Of a DNA stretch of 64,000 nucleotides, positions 20,576 through 30,429 are shown piece after piece. The notes beneath the pieces are model-generated. The model worked only from the letters and a program-made list of their open reading frames with translations. It was not told where the DNA came from and did no database searches. Numbering within the stretch: position 1 is the stretch's first letter; the number at the start of each line of letters is the position of its first letter. The translations under genes were made by a program, and so were the position numbers. The DNA lies in NCBI GenBank assembly GCA_963921935.1, contig OY998177.1:13305280-13369279 (forward strand). Reading direction: 5' to 3'. Source of the stretch: Galeruca laticollis. Lineage: Eukaryota; Arthropoda; Insecta; Coleoptera; Chrysomelidae.

Positions 20576-21990
20576 TTGAATAAGGTTTACTCCTTCCTCT
20601 AGGTCATGGTCTCCTTCGAATGGGGCTAGTCGGTTTTGGTGAACTACTTTTGGTTTTCCGTTGGGGATCTTGCTTATGCGATATATAACATCATTGATCC
20701 TTTTCTTGATTAAGTATGGACCTTCCCAGGATTTTTGTAATTTTGGAGAAAATCCTTTTCTCCTCGTCGGGTTGTGTAACTATACTTTGTCCCCTTCTTT
20801 AAAACCGCCTTCTGTGGCCTGCGTGTCGTACCGACTTTTCATTCTGTCGCTGGCAACTTGAAGCTTGGTTCGAACTAATTCATGAATATCGTCCAGCCTT
20901 CTTCTCAATTGGATCACGTAGTCTTCGCCTGCTAGATCTTCTCCAGGCCGGCAGCCAAATTCTAGGTCACAAGGAAGCCTCATTTCACGTCCAAACAGGA
21001 TTTTCGCCGGTGTTTCACTTGTGGACTCATTGACAACAGATCGATAAGCCAATGCGAATAGGGAAAGATACTGGTCCCAATCTCTCTGATGGCTGGATAC
21101 TACTTTGGACAGGTATTTTCCAATAGTCCTGTTCATTCTCTCGAACATTCCATCTGACTGTGGATGTAAAGCTGTTGTCCTGGTCTTCTTCATTCCCAGC
21201 TTGTCGCAAATCTCCTGGAATAGATGGCTTCCAAAATTTCTTCCCTGGTCACTGTGGACTTCCAAGGGCACTCCATATCGGCTGATGAATTCTTTCACCA
21301 ATACATCCGCGACAGTTGTGGCCTCTTGGTTCGGGATAGCGTAAATTTCCACCCACTTTGTGAAATAATCCATTACAACCAGTATGTATTTGCTACCATT
21401 TTCTGTCGTCGGAAATGGTCCAGCGAAATCTAAAGCTGGGGCTGGGGCTTCCAACATTATATTGTTTCATAGGTGCTTTTCTCTTGCGATGTGGTCCATT
21501 ACTCGTAGCACAAGTCGTACATTTCTTACACCAGTCCTTCACATCGTCGGAGCTGTTCATCCAATAAAACCTTTCACGGACTCGCTGAAGGGTTTTCTTC
21601 ACTCCCAGATGACCTCCCGATGGACTGTCGTGTAACTTCTTCAGTACCTCAGCTACTCTTGTTCTCGGGATAACTAGCTGTCTCCTCATCTCGGAACCAT
21701 CATCGTTTTCAAGGACTCTTTTCAACAGCCCTTCTTCCAGGACAAGAGAGTCCCACTGAGCCCAATACGCCTTGAGTTTCGGTGAAAACTTTGACACTTC
21801 TTGCTAGGTAGGTCGCCGATTTTCTTTCTTCCATTGCCGGATCATCTTCAGGTGAGGATCATTCTCCTGATCTTCTTTGATCCTGGTGGGTGACCATTCC
21901 TCGTTGACTACAGTAGTTCTTGAAACTGCAGCTTCCCTAGATTCCACCTTGTTGCAGTGGGAGCAGTCTGTTGGGCACGGCCGTCTGGAC
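20576..21990 (-). pseudogene. Gypsy copy C integrase
   Basis: The zinc-binding HHCC region (LHDSPSGGHLGVKKTLQ ... CKKCTTC) lies at about 21650-21500. The catalytic core has Asp in DFAGPFPTTENG, Asp in VHSDQGRNFGSH and Glu in GMFERMNRTIGKY. The C-terminal part ends in KVWLH-like and NDVIYRISKIPNGKPK sequence before the macro region. The protein would insert the cDNA, making a 4-bp duplication as seen at the ATAT ends. A frameshift near 21430 and an amber codon near 21807 (a tryptophan in copy D) break it. Confidence 0.85.
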
Positions 21991-22430
21991 AGGGAGTCGG
22001 CATTTCGGTGACTCACACCGGCTCGATGTTCGATGTTAAAATTATATTCTTGAAGTCGTTCAATCCATCTAGCGATCTGGCCCTCGGGATTCTTGATCTG
22101 CATCAACCACTTGCACCTGCATGATCAGTCCGGATTAAAAACTTCCTACCATAGAGATACTGGTAAAAGTGTTCCACGGACTTCACTACTGCCAAAAGTT
22201 CTCTTCTTGTGACGCAGTAGTTTCGTTCTGGTTTGGAGAGGACTTTACTGAAATATCCCAGCACTCTTTCTTGCCCTCCTTGGACCTGTGAGAGCACTCC
22301 ACCAATTCCTACGTTGCTTGCGTCAGTGTCAAGAATAAAGTCTCCCTCTGGTAATGGATATCCTAATATCGGCGCCGAGGTTAAATGCCTCTTCAAGGTT
22401 TCAAAGGCCGTTTGACAGTCTTCGTCTCAT
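21991..22430 (-). pseudogene. Gypsy copy C RNase H
   Basis: Contains ILDTDASNVGIGGVLSQ (first catalytic Asp), a Glu-bearing VTRRELLAVVKSVEHF and the FLIRTDHA box, then HRNADSLSRRPCPTDC at its end. A frameshift near 22100 follows RTDHA. It degrades the RNA strand of the hybrid made by the RT. Confidence 0.85.
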
Positions 22431-23540
22431 TGGAAAGCTCTTGCTTCTTCTGTAAGTCGCGTTAGAGGCTTGGCAATATCTCCAAACTTCCTGATAAATC
22501 TTCTATAATACGTGCAAAGTCCAAGGAAACTCCTAATTTGATGTTTGTCGGTTGGTTGCGGCCATTGCTGAATGGAAGCAATTTTCTCTGGATCCACCGC
22601 CACTCCTTCATTGCTCACTATATGACCTAGATAGTTGACTCGGTTTTGGAACAGCTGACATTTCTTCGGGTTTAACATGAGCTGGGCACCTTGGAGTCGT
22701 TTGAATACGTCTTCCAAATTCTTCAGATGTTCGTCAAATGTCTTACCCAGTACTACGATGTCGTCCAAATAGACCAGGCATGTCTTCCAAGACAACCCTC
22801 TCATGACATTTTCCATAAGTCTTTCAAATGTCGCAGGCGCATTACAGAGCCCGAATGGCATGACGTTGAATTGCCATAATCCAGATCCGGTGGTAAAAGC
22901 AGTCTTCTCTTTATCTTCTGGGTCCATTTCCACTTGTCAATAACTAGACTTCAGGTCCAAGGTAGAAAACAGTTTGCTGCCGGCCAAAGTGTCTAGCGTA
23001 TCGTCAATTTGAGGCAGAGGATAGCTGTCTTTCTTCGTCACGTTGTTAAGCTGGCGATAATCCACGCAGAATCTCGTAGTTCCATCCTTTTTCTTGACGA
23101 GCACTACTGGAGACACCCATGGACTAGTAGATGGTTTTATCACTTTTTCTTCTGCCATCTCTCGAATTATTCTTTCAGATTCCTCTCTCTTCGCTCGTGG
23201 AAGTCTTCGAGCTGATTGTCTAATTGGCTTAGCATTACCAGTATCGATTTTGTGTTTGACGGCTGATGTTCTGCCAGTCTTTCTTCCTTTTGGTACGAAT
23301 AAGTCTCGATACTGCAAGAGAAATTCTCTCATTCTCTTTTTTTCAGCTCGATCCAAATATTGACGAGCTACTGATAATATCTGTTCGAATCTGGCATTAG
23401 AATTGTCAGTGGTCGTTGTTTGGCGAACTATAGACGTCACTGGTACGCAGGATCCAATCCTAGTTTCCTCCTTCATGGTGACTGGGTAATCATTCACGTT
23501 TATCACACGTACTGGGATCTCTTTCGCCGACGTAACCAAT
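22431..23540 (-). pseudogene. Gypsy copy C reverse transcriptase
   Basis: RT motifs in order are SPWVSPVVLVKKKDG, RFCVDYRQLN, FSTLDLKSSY, GLWQFNVMPFGLCNAPATF, the catalytic VYLDDIVV, then VNYLGHIVS and IRSFLGLCTYYRRFI. All catalytic residues are intact. Two opal codons interrupt it, at about 22934 (after LKSSY) and about 22430 (after ARAFQ). Each replaces a tryptophan expected from the family, so simple point mutation explains them. Confidence 0.88.
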
Positions 23541-23689
23541 CCTTTTCCAATTAATACTCCTTAGCCAACTTCTTCGTCGTGATTCCTTGGCTCCATCATA
23601 ACCGGTGTACCTTCCTCCATGATTCCCTGTAGCCCTGCTACTATCATGGTTTCGCTTCGTGCAGGTAGAACGGTATCTTCCTGTACAGC

Positions 23690-24120
23690 TGCCTACACGG
23701 TGCTGCCTTCATATGAATGAACGAATACCTCCTGGGAACCCACGTTAATGGTTCTGTTTCTAAAGTCTAATTGGAAACCATGTACATTCATTACGTCCAT
23801 TCCCAGAATCACGTCTTCTTCAATATCAGCTACGATTACCGTATGCGTGAACTTTTCTGCGTCAATTCCCAATTGGATTTGTGTTTCCCCGTGAACGTTG
23901 GCACTCTCGCCTGTGGCGGTCCGCAGTCGCAGTCTCGTTGGTAGAAGCTTCTTCTTGGGGTTTATTATCTCTGGTCCTATAATGGTCCTAGTTGCTCCAG
24001 TGTCAACCAGCAGAGCATATTTCTTGCCATTTACTTCGCCATCCACATATACACTATCGTTGCGACATCTGAGAGAAGCTATCAGTATGAGAGGGTCTTT
24101 GGAACGATCATGGGTCGGTG
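23690..24120 (-). pseudogene. Gypsy copy C aspartic protease
   Basis: Contains the active-site LLVDTGATRTIIG and the flap-following DVILGMDVM of retroviral-type proteases, in one open frame upstream of the RT. It would cleave the Gag-Pol polyprotein. The frame continues upstream without a start codon, as expected of a polyprotein domain. Confidence 0.85.
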
Positions 24121-24144
24121 CTGCCCCCTCGTAGCCGACCCGTT

Positions 24145-25443
24145 CTAGTTTTCCTGTGACTGGGGTTCTTGGTTTGCAGGAGTCTTGGGGCGCTTACATG
24201 AATTACGTACATGCCCTAGCTCGCAACAATTCCAGCATCTGATCTTTCTCGGTTTCTTGTCCATCATATTTTTTATTAAACTGACAAACTGGTCAAATCT
24301 GTCTTCGTCACCTTCTTCTTGGATGGTCCTGATTTTGTTATATCCTGAAGCCTTCGTTGCTGCTTCATATTCAAGAGCAGCTGTCAATGAGTCGACTAAT
24401 GTTTTTGGATGGGCTAAACGAAGTATCCTCTGCATATCGGGGTCACGTAAGCCATCAATAAAGGCCTGAATGCCCAGATATTCCATCATGTTCTCTGGTG
24501 CTGACGTATAAGCAAACCGAACTAGTCGGGCGATGTCCACTTCATATTCTTGAAGGGATTCATCACGTTTCTGCCTCCGGTTCTTCAGCGGAGATTGGTA
24601 CAAATGTTTTAGATGTTCATGACCATATCGCATGTCCAACCTCTTCTTTAGCTGCTCGAAGTCATCCGTTTCCTCCAGAGGTATCGTCTGAAGTACATCT
24701 AAGACATCTCCCCGAAGCGCGATGTTTAAGTTTATTGCCTTCTCCCTATCGGACCAATTATTCACTCTAGCGGCCGCTTCAAATTGTTTCACATAATTGG
24801 TCCACGACATTAATCCATCGAACGTTGGGGCCTTGACTCGGGTAAAACTGCCAATGTCTTCAAACTTAGGTAGTGTTTCTGGCTTGCAAGGTTTCGTTTA
24901 CTCGGTCTTCTTTTCTTCCTCTGGCGTGCCTCACGTTCTTGAATCGGCAATCTTCTCCTCTAACTCCTTGATTTTCTCGTCTATCGTTGTGATCTTATTC
25001 TCGATTTTCTCGTCCATCGTTGACATTTTATTCTCGATTTTCTCGTCCATCGTTGACATTTTATTCTCGATTTCAGATTTTAGAGACGAAATTTCATTTT
25101 CAATGTCAGCGGCAATGTCGTTTTTCATTAACAAGATATCGGCAGATATATCGTTCTTCAAAGTAGAAATATCGTTCTTCATATCAGAAATCTTCTCGTC
25201 CATGTTAGCAGAAACGTTCTCTTCCATGGCAGAAATCTTCTTGTCCATGTTAGCAGAAATTGACGAGATTAAGGTGGAAGCCTCGTCATTGAATAAAACT
25301 GTTTCTGGATCAAAGCCGTCATTTTCCAGTGCCACTGTAAGTCCTTCTACTAATTCACTTTTCTTACCGGACGTTTCCAACTCACGATCTTCCAATTCCA
25401 ATCTTAGCTCGGCCACTTTGAGGTCACGTAGTCTCTTGGCCAT
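24145..25443 (-). pseudogene. Gypsy copy C gag with SAP-like start and CCHC knuckle
   Basis: ATG 25443 opens a frame whose residues about 3-40 fit a SAP motif (LRDLKVAELRLELEDRELE then GKKSELVEGL). A coiled coil of about 100 residues follows with three near-identical 12-residue units (ENKMSTMDEKI). The capsid-like region includes FDGLMSWTNYVKQFEAAARV, and the zinc knuckle is CWNCCELGHVRNSC. SAP modules bind DNA or chromatin, which is unusual at a gag N terminus. A frameshift near 24930 and a TAA near 24900 disrupt it. Confidence 0.82.
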
Positions 25444-25469
25444 TTTTACGTAGCAATTTATTTATATTA

Positions 25470-25486
25470 TCCCACTTCTGACACCA
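25470..25486 (-). promoter_or_regulatory. primer-binding site for tRNA-Leu, copy C
   Basis: TCCCACTTCTGACACCA on the plus strand is the 3' end of a tRNA-Leu including CCA. It lies one base inside the 5' LTR. Confidence 0.78.
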
Positions 25487-25487
25487 A

Positions 25488-25958
25488 TGTAATGTTTATC
25501 TTATTTATTTAAACAATAAACGGGTGGGATAAATTTTAAACACACGGTATGGCTACTTACTAATTTATTTAAACACTAACTCACTAACACTTAATTTATA
25601 TATACTTAACTAATCACCTAAATTTAATTTATATGCACACAAACTTGACTATATTAGCACTTTACTGTTCGGTGTATTTTCGTTTATTTCTCGAGATCGC
25701 TTTATCAACTAACTCCTCCGCTGATCGGTCCTTATTTATATTAATGCCTTTCTTACTAGAAAATTCCGGGCTGCGGCTTACACACACAAATAATTGATTC
25801 TGGCCTTTTCTAGATAAGTCTGGTCACAAAAACAATGCTTAGATAAGATAGTCCCAAACAGTTATAAAAACACTGCGTATCCGCCATAATTTTAATTCTC
25901 ACACCTAACTTAGACAGGGTCGGATTTAGGGTCTATACCAGTGTGCTGTTTCGTAACA
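25488..25958 (-). repeat. 5' LTR of Gypsy copy C
   Basis: 471 bp, TGTAATG...CGTAACA, followed by ATAT. Confidence 0.92.
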
Positions 25959-26087
25959 ATATGTAAGTTTTTGAGGGAATTGTTTTGTGATGTAATTTTA
26001 ATTTTGCAATGTTATTTTAGTTAACTTATGAAATATAGCGGAATATTGAGAATTTAGATAAACAGAGGTTTATTAGTCTAGTGACCT

Positions 26088-26305
26088 TATATATATATAT
26101 TTATATATATATATATATATATATATACGAGGATGTATTGATATCTAGTTAGCCTAGACCAGCTCCATGCATAAACAAAATATTGCGTTACCATAGCAAT
26201 GAACAATAACTTATTAGAAGTGTCAGTGTAAAATTTGACGTCAAAAAAGTAAACCAGAGTTACGCAATAAATGAAAAGAAAAAAGATGTCCACCGAAAGT
26301 ACCTA
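26088..26305 (+). mobile_element. 5' end of a mariner-like element beside a (TA)n run
   Basis: A TA microsatellite (26091-26126) is followed by ACGAGGATGTATTG..., a 5' leader and ATGAAAAGAAAAAAGATGTC. From general knowledge this leader resembles the start of some insect mariner elements. Sequence changes to BEL/Pao pol within the first codons. No transposase domain remains, so the call is tentative. Confidence 0.4.
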
Positions 26306-26309
26306 TATT

Positions 26310-27480
26310 TAAAAGGGTTACGAGGTAAGCAGATTCGACTCGACTTGATTCTTGAACAATTCTGGAAACAAGAGGAGGTCCAAAGTACTTCTTGTTCAGT
26401 GTCTCCAGAAGATGAATTAGCAGAAAAGATATTCACTTCTACTGCTAAGGTTTTAGAGAACGTAGCTAGGTGATTCATATGTTATGGCTAAGAAACGATT
26501 TTTGATGTTAGAAATACGTTTCGAACGAGATCTTCACATCTTCTTGGACTATAAGAAGTTTATAAAGCAATACTTAGCCCTAGGGCATGCTAAAGTAGTT
26601 CCGCTGTATTTAGTTAATTCTCTTAATGAGAATAAATATTTTATCCCTCATTTTTGTGTGGCAAGAAATGAAAGTATTAGCACCAAGCTCCGCGTAGTTT
26701 TTGATTTCTCTGCAAAGACGACTTCATCGTTGTCATTAAACGATATTACTCTTAAGGGTCCTCAGGTGCACCTAGAGTTATTTGACATTCTTTCCAGATT
26801 TCGAACATATAAATATGCTCTAACCTGCGACATTGAAAAAATGTTTCGTCAAGTTCGCATGAATCCTGAGCAGAACTTCCTACAAAATATACTGTGGAGA
26901 GAATCACCTGACAAACCACTCCTTTGTTTGGAACTACAAACGGTGTCTTTTGGACAATCTTGTTCACCTTTCCTCAGCTGCAGGGTGATTAAGGAAATAG
27001 CTCTATGAAACTCACATCTTGATCTTGCTTCTGATGTATTGTTGTCGCATATGTTGATGATGTGTTAGGAAGAGTTTCTAATTTAACCGAACTTGAACGG
27101 TTATATACACAATTGAATACCAAACTTACGAAGCGGGTTTCATGATACACTAGTGTTGTTCCAATTCTACAAAGTTTATGGATTATATTTCTAATTCTCA
27201 AACTTCAGACCTAGATCTGAACTTCGAAAATTCTCCTTGCAAGATTCTAGACTTAAAATGGAACACAGCTTCAGAAAATTTGGAAATTTCAGCTCCATCA
27301 GCCTTTGAAAATAGGTCAATCACTAAAAGAAAAATTCCGTCTATTATAAGCTCTTGCTATGATCCGTTAGGGTTAGTAAATCCTTATTTAGTATTGGGTA
27401 AAGTTATCATGCAAAAACTGTGGTTGCAAAAAATTGAGTGGGATGCTGCGATCGAGGATCCCATTTTGTTAATAGATTGA
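26310..27480 (+). pseudogene. BEL/Pao pol: protease end and reverse transcriptase
   Basis: Begins with LILEQFWKQEEVQST and SVSPEDELAEKIF, the BEL/Pao segment before the RT. RT blocks follow: FIPHFCVARNESISTKLRVV, FDFSAKTTSSLSLND, ALTCDIEKMFRQVRMNPEQN and VSFGQSCSPFLSC. The catalytic box is in a broken stretch (near 27050, VAYVDDVLG-like in mixed frames). The region to 27480 (ISSCYDPLGLVNPYLVLGK) is the BEL-specific post-RT part. Several frameshifts occur. The element's 5' LTR and gag are absent. Confidence 0.8.
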
Positions 27481-28680
27481 ACAAAATTTTTGTGATACTC
27501 TCCTTGCTTTAAAACCCTAGAAATTCCGAGGTACCTGTTCGACGACAAAAAAGTTGCTGAATTGCAAATACATGAGTTTAGTGATGCCAGTAATATGACT
27601 TATGGAAGTGTAGTTTACCTTCGGGTAAAATACACAGATGATTCTGTTTCTTGTAATCTTGTCTCTAGTAAATCCAGAGTAGCTCCTATTTGAAAATCGA
27701 TTACTATTCCGCGGCTCGAACTTTCTACCACGCTGTTGTTGGCCTTTCTAGTTTCTAAAATTTTGTATATTTTTCAAAGCAAAATACTAATTGAATCGGT
27801 AAACCTTTCGACCGATTCATAAATTGCGTTGTACTGGATTAAAAGCCACTCTTATGGATGGAATACTTTCGTTTCAAATAGACTGTACCAAATTCAGGAA
27901 CTCTGAAAACATTACCATTGGCGTCGTGTGTATTCAGCACTCAATTGCACCGATATCATATCTAGAGGATCCTTTGAGAAAAAGAATCTAGATTCTTGGT
28001 TTTACGGGCCCTCGTTCTTGCGAACTCCAAAATTGGATGTAACTCAAATTGATTAATATACTCAGGTGGAAAATCCCCCCCAAGAAAAGAAAATCTCCTT
28101 GTTAACCTCAGCAAAACATGAAACTTTCTGGAAGCAGATTATTGCTCGATTTTCAAAGCTGTCATCTTTGAGACATACCTTTTTAGATTGGTACACAATT
28201 GCAAACATCGAGATGCAAAATTTTCAGGTCCACTTCAAGTTAATGAGTTGGACAAATCACTGCTGTTTATAGTCAAACAAATTCAATCTGAAATTTTTTC
28301 CTTAGAAATGTCTGATATTTCCAACAAAAAACCCTTGTCCAACAGGCAAATTGCTTCGTTGCACCCGTTTCTAGATGCCACTGGTCTATTAACAGTAAGA
28401 GGTCGACTGCAATATGCAGATATACCTTTTGATCTGAAGCATCCGATACTCTTGCCATCTATAAACACGTTGAAATACGAGCACTGTAGATTAGGGCATT
28501 GTGGTCCCCAGAACTTGTTATGTAATATTAGACTACGGTTTTCGCCCTTGAATGGATTACGTCAAATCAAACGTGTCTTAAAAGATTGTATCACGTGTCA
28601 TCGCTTTAAAGCCGTTTCTGCGCAACAGATTATGGCCCATCATCCCCTAGATCGCGTAGTACGATAACGCCCCTTTCAGA
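27481..28680 (+). pseudogene. BEL/Pao pol: RNase H region and integrase zinc domain
   Basis: Degenerate frames carry EFSDASNMTYGSVVYLR-like RNase H sequence near 27570-27620, the IPRLELSTTLL-like block near 27715, and from 28190 an open stretch with RQIASLHPFLDATGLLTVRG, LRYADIPFDLKHPILLP and DCITCHRFKA (HHCC). This is the normal order for BEL/Pao. Confidence 0.7.
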
Positions 28681-29635
28681 AGATCGGTATTGACTTTTCT
28701 GATCCGCACCTCTAGACTTCGCAAAGCTCCAAGCATAAAGTGCTATATAGCCATATTTGTACGTATGGTAACTAAGGCCATACATGGTGAGTTAGTCACT
28801 GGACTATCCACTGATGCATTTATCCTCACCTTGAAAAGATTTGTGGCTCGTAGAGGCACACCCAGTGTGATATATTCCGACAATGGCACAACTTTTGTAG
28901 GAGCTCGAAATTAACTATATGAACTTTACAAGTTTTTTAACTCCTCAGAATCTCTAGATAACATTCGCGATTTTTTGGCTCAAAATGAGACTCGTTGGAA
29001 GTTCATCCCTCCCAGATTACCTCACTGGGGAGGCTTATGGGAGTCGGCAATAAAAAGTGCCAAATATCATTTGTATCGTCTTGTCGGTGCATCTCAGTTC
29101 ACATATGAGGAATTTAGCATGGTTCTAGTTCAAGTGAAGGCTATCTTGAACTCTCGACCCCGTTATGCGTTGTCTAATGATCTAAACGATCCAAGCCCCC
29201 TAACTGCGGGCATTTCTTGATAGACACTTCGTTAACAGCGTATCCTGAGGAGGATATAGCTACTACCCCTACGAACCGACTGTCCTTTTGGGTTCAGTGC
29301 TCCAAAGTTCAACAAAACTTCTGGAAGAAATGTACCGTGGAGTACTTGAACCGATTGCATAATCGGCCAAAATGGCTGCATCCCGTTAAGGACCTTATCA
29401 ATAATGATGTGGTTATATTAAAGAATGAAGATACACCACCCTTGAAATGGCCACTAGCTCGTATCCTTGAAACCATAAAAGGTAAAGATGGTCATATCAG
29501 AGTGGTGCGTTTTCGCACTCCGGACGGTGAATTTACACGACTTATAACAAAAATTTGCCCCCTTCCTATCACCTTTGATGGAGGCATCTCAAAGTATGGA
29601 CTTATAGAGCTGCTTGTTCCTATTTGAAGACCCTC
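28681..29635 (+). pseudogene. BEL/Pao integrase core and DUF5641-type tail
   Basis: Integrase pieces: KCYIAIFVRMVTKAIHGELV, then SVIYSDNGTTFVGARN (second Asp), WKFIPPRLPHWGGLWES (Glu) and AILNSRPRY, all classic BEL/Pao. The tail from 29280 (FWVQCSKVQQNFWKKC, VVILKNEDTPPLKWPLARI, VVRFRTPDGEFTR) matches the C-terminal domain of BEL/Pao integrases. Stops at 28915 and 29218 break the frame. Confidence 0.8.
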
Positions 29636-29770
29636 AGTCCTTGGCAGTTGACTATTGTCCATTCATAATTGATATTTGTATCCTTAGCTTTCTCTCCTCC
29701 CATCTTTATTTCCATTTTTTGTGTGGACAGTATGATGTTCTATTGTTCTTGCACCCTGATGGCGGCAGTA

Positions 29771-30351
29771 TGTTGGAAATTCATTTCCAACAGCTTTGCT
29801 TTCGCAATCTCAGCCTAGCTGCTATGGAGCTTTTCTACTATTCTTCCATATAAGGTAAGGTAAGAGCACTCCGGATTGGTTCGCGTACGATCGAGCGCTG
29901 GTAGTACCAGTACAACTAACAGAATGACATGAACGCTTGGTGAAAAAGGAGTATTTGTGAAGTTGAAATATGTTTGAATGCTGTTTCGTTTGTATAATTT
30001 ATTGCAAGTATAAACTCAACAATTCAATTAATATCAGTGCAAAGAAGTGACAGGAGAAAACTGGTAACAACCATAACCTTTATTATTATTTAGATTATAT
30101 TGAACACCCATTAACTGCGCTGCCGAATTGAAGCACTAGATTACGAGGTTGTCAGATTGTACTCGAAATTATTTATTTTTCTAAGAGGTACTGGTTAATC
30201 TTTGCGTATTGAATAATACAATGACACTTTATACCGCCATGATTAATTGTATGATCTGATGCATCTATCAGTTGTTTGATTATTGTATATCTCAAATAGT
30301 AAGTGAACTAGGAGTGGACAGAGCTGGAGCTGACGTTGAAATTTACACAAC
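29771..30351 (+). repeat. 3' LTR of the BEL/Pao element
   Basis: About 580 bp starting with the palindromic TGTTGGAAATTCATTTCCAACA and ending TTACACAACA, placed directly after the pol tail, as expected for a 3' LTR. There is no second copy in the window, so the boundaries are inferred from the TG..CA ends. Confidence 0.65.
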
Positions 30352-30429
30352 ATCCCCCATTCTCCTACAAGTAGTGACATAAACTACACTGCAAAATCTA
30401 AACGTAACAAATCAAATAAATAGAAAATA

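Larger units (their letters stand above)
19470..25962 (-). mobile_element. Ty3/Gypsy element, copy C, structurally complete
   Basis: A 6485-bp element (19474-25958) between ATAT duplications at 19470-19473 and 25959-25962. Both LTRs are 471 bp and differ at roughly 16 positions by eye. On the minus strand the order is LTR, tRNA-Leu primer site, gag, protease, RT, RNase H, integrase, macro domain plus CCCH finger, polypurine tract (complement of TTACCCCCTCCTTA at 19945), LTR. Several premature stops and frameshifts inactivate it. There is no env-like ORF; the extra 3' module is the macro/CCCH region. Confidence 0.9.

Noticed and set aside
29864..29884. GGTAAGGTAAGAG as a splice donor for a host gene
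   Set aside because: It lies within the BEL/Pao LTR and no partner acceptor or exon is evident.
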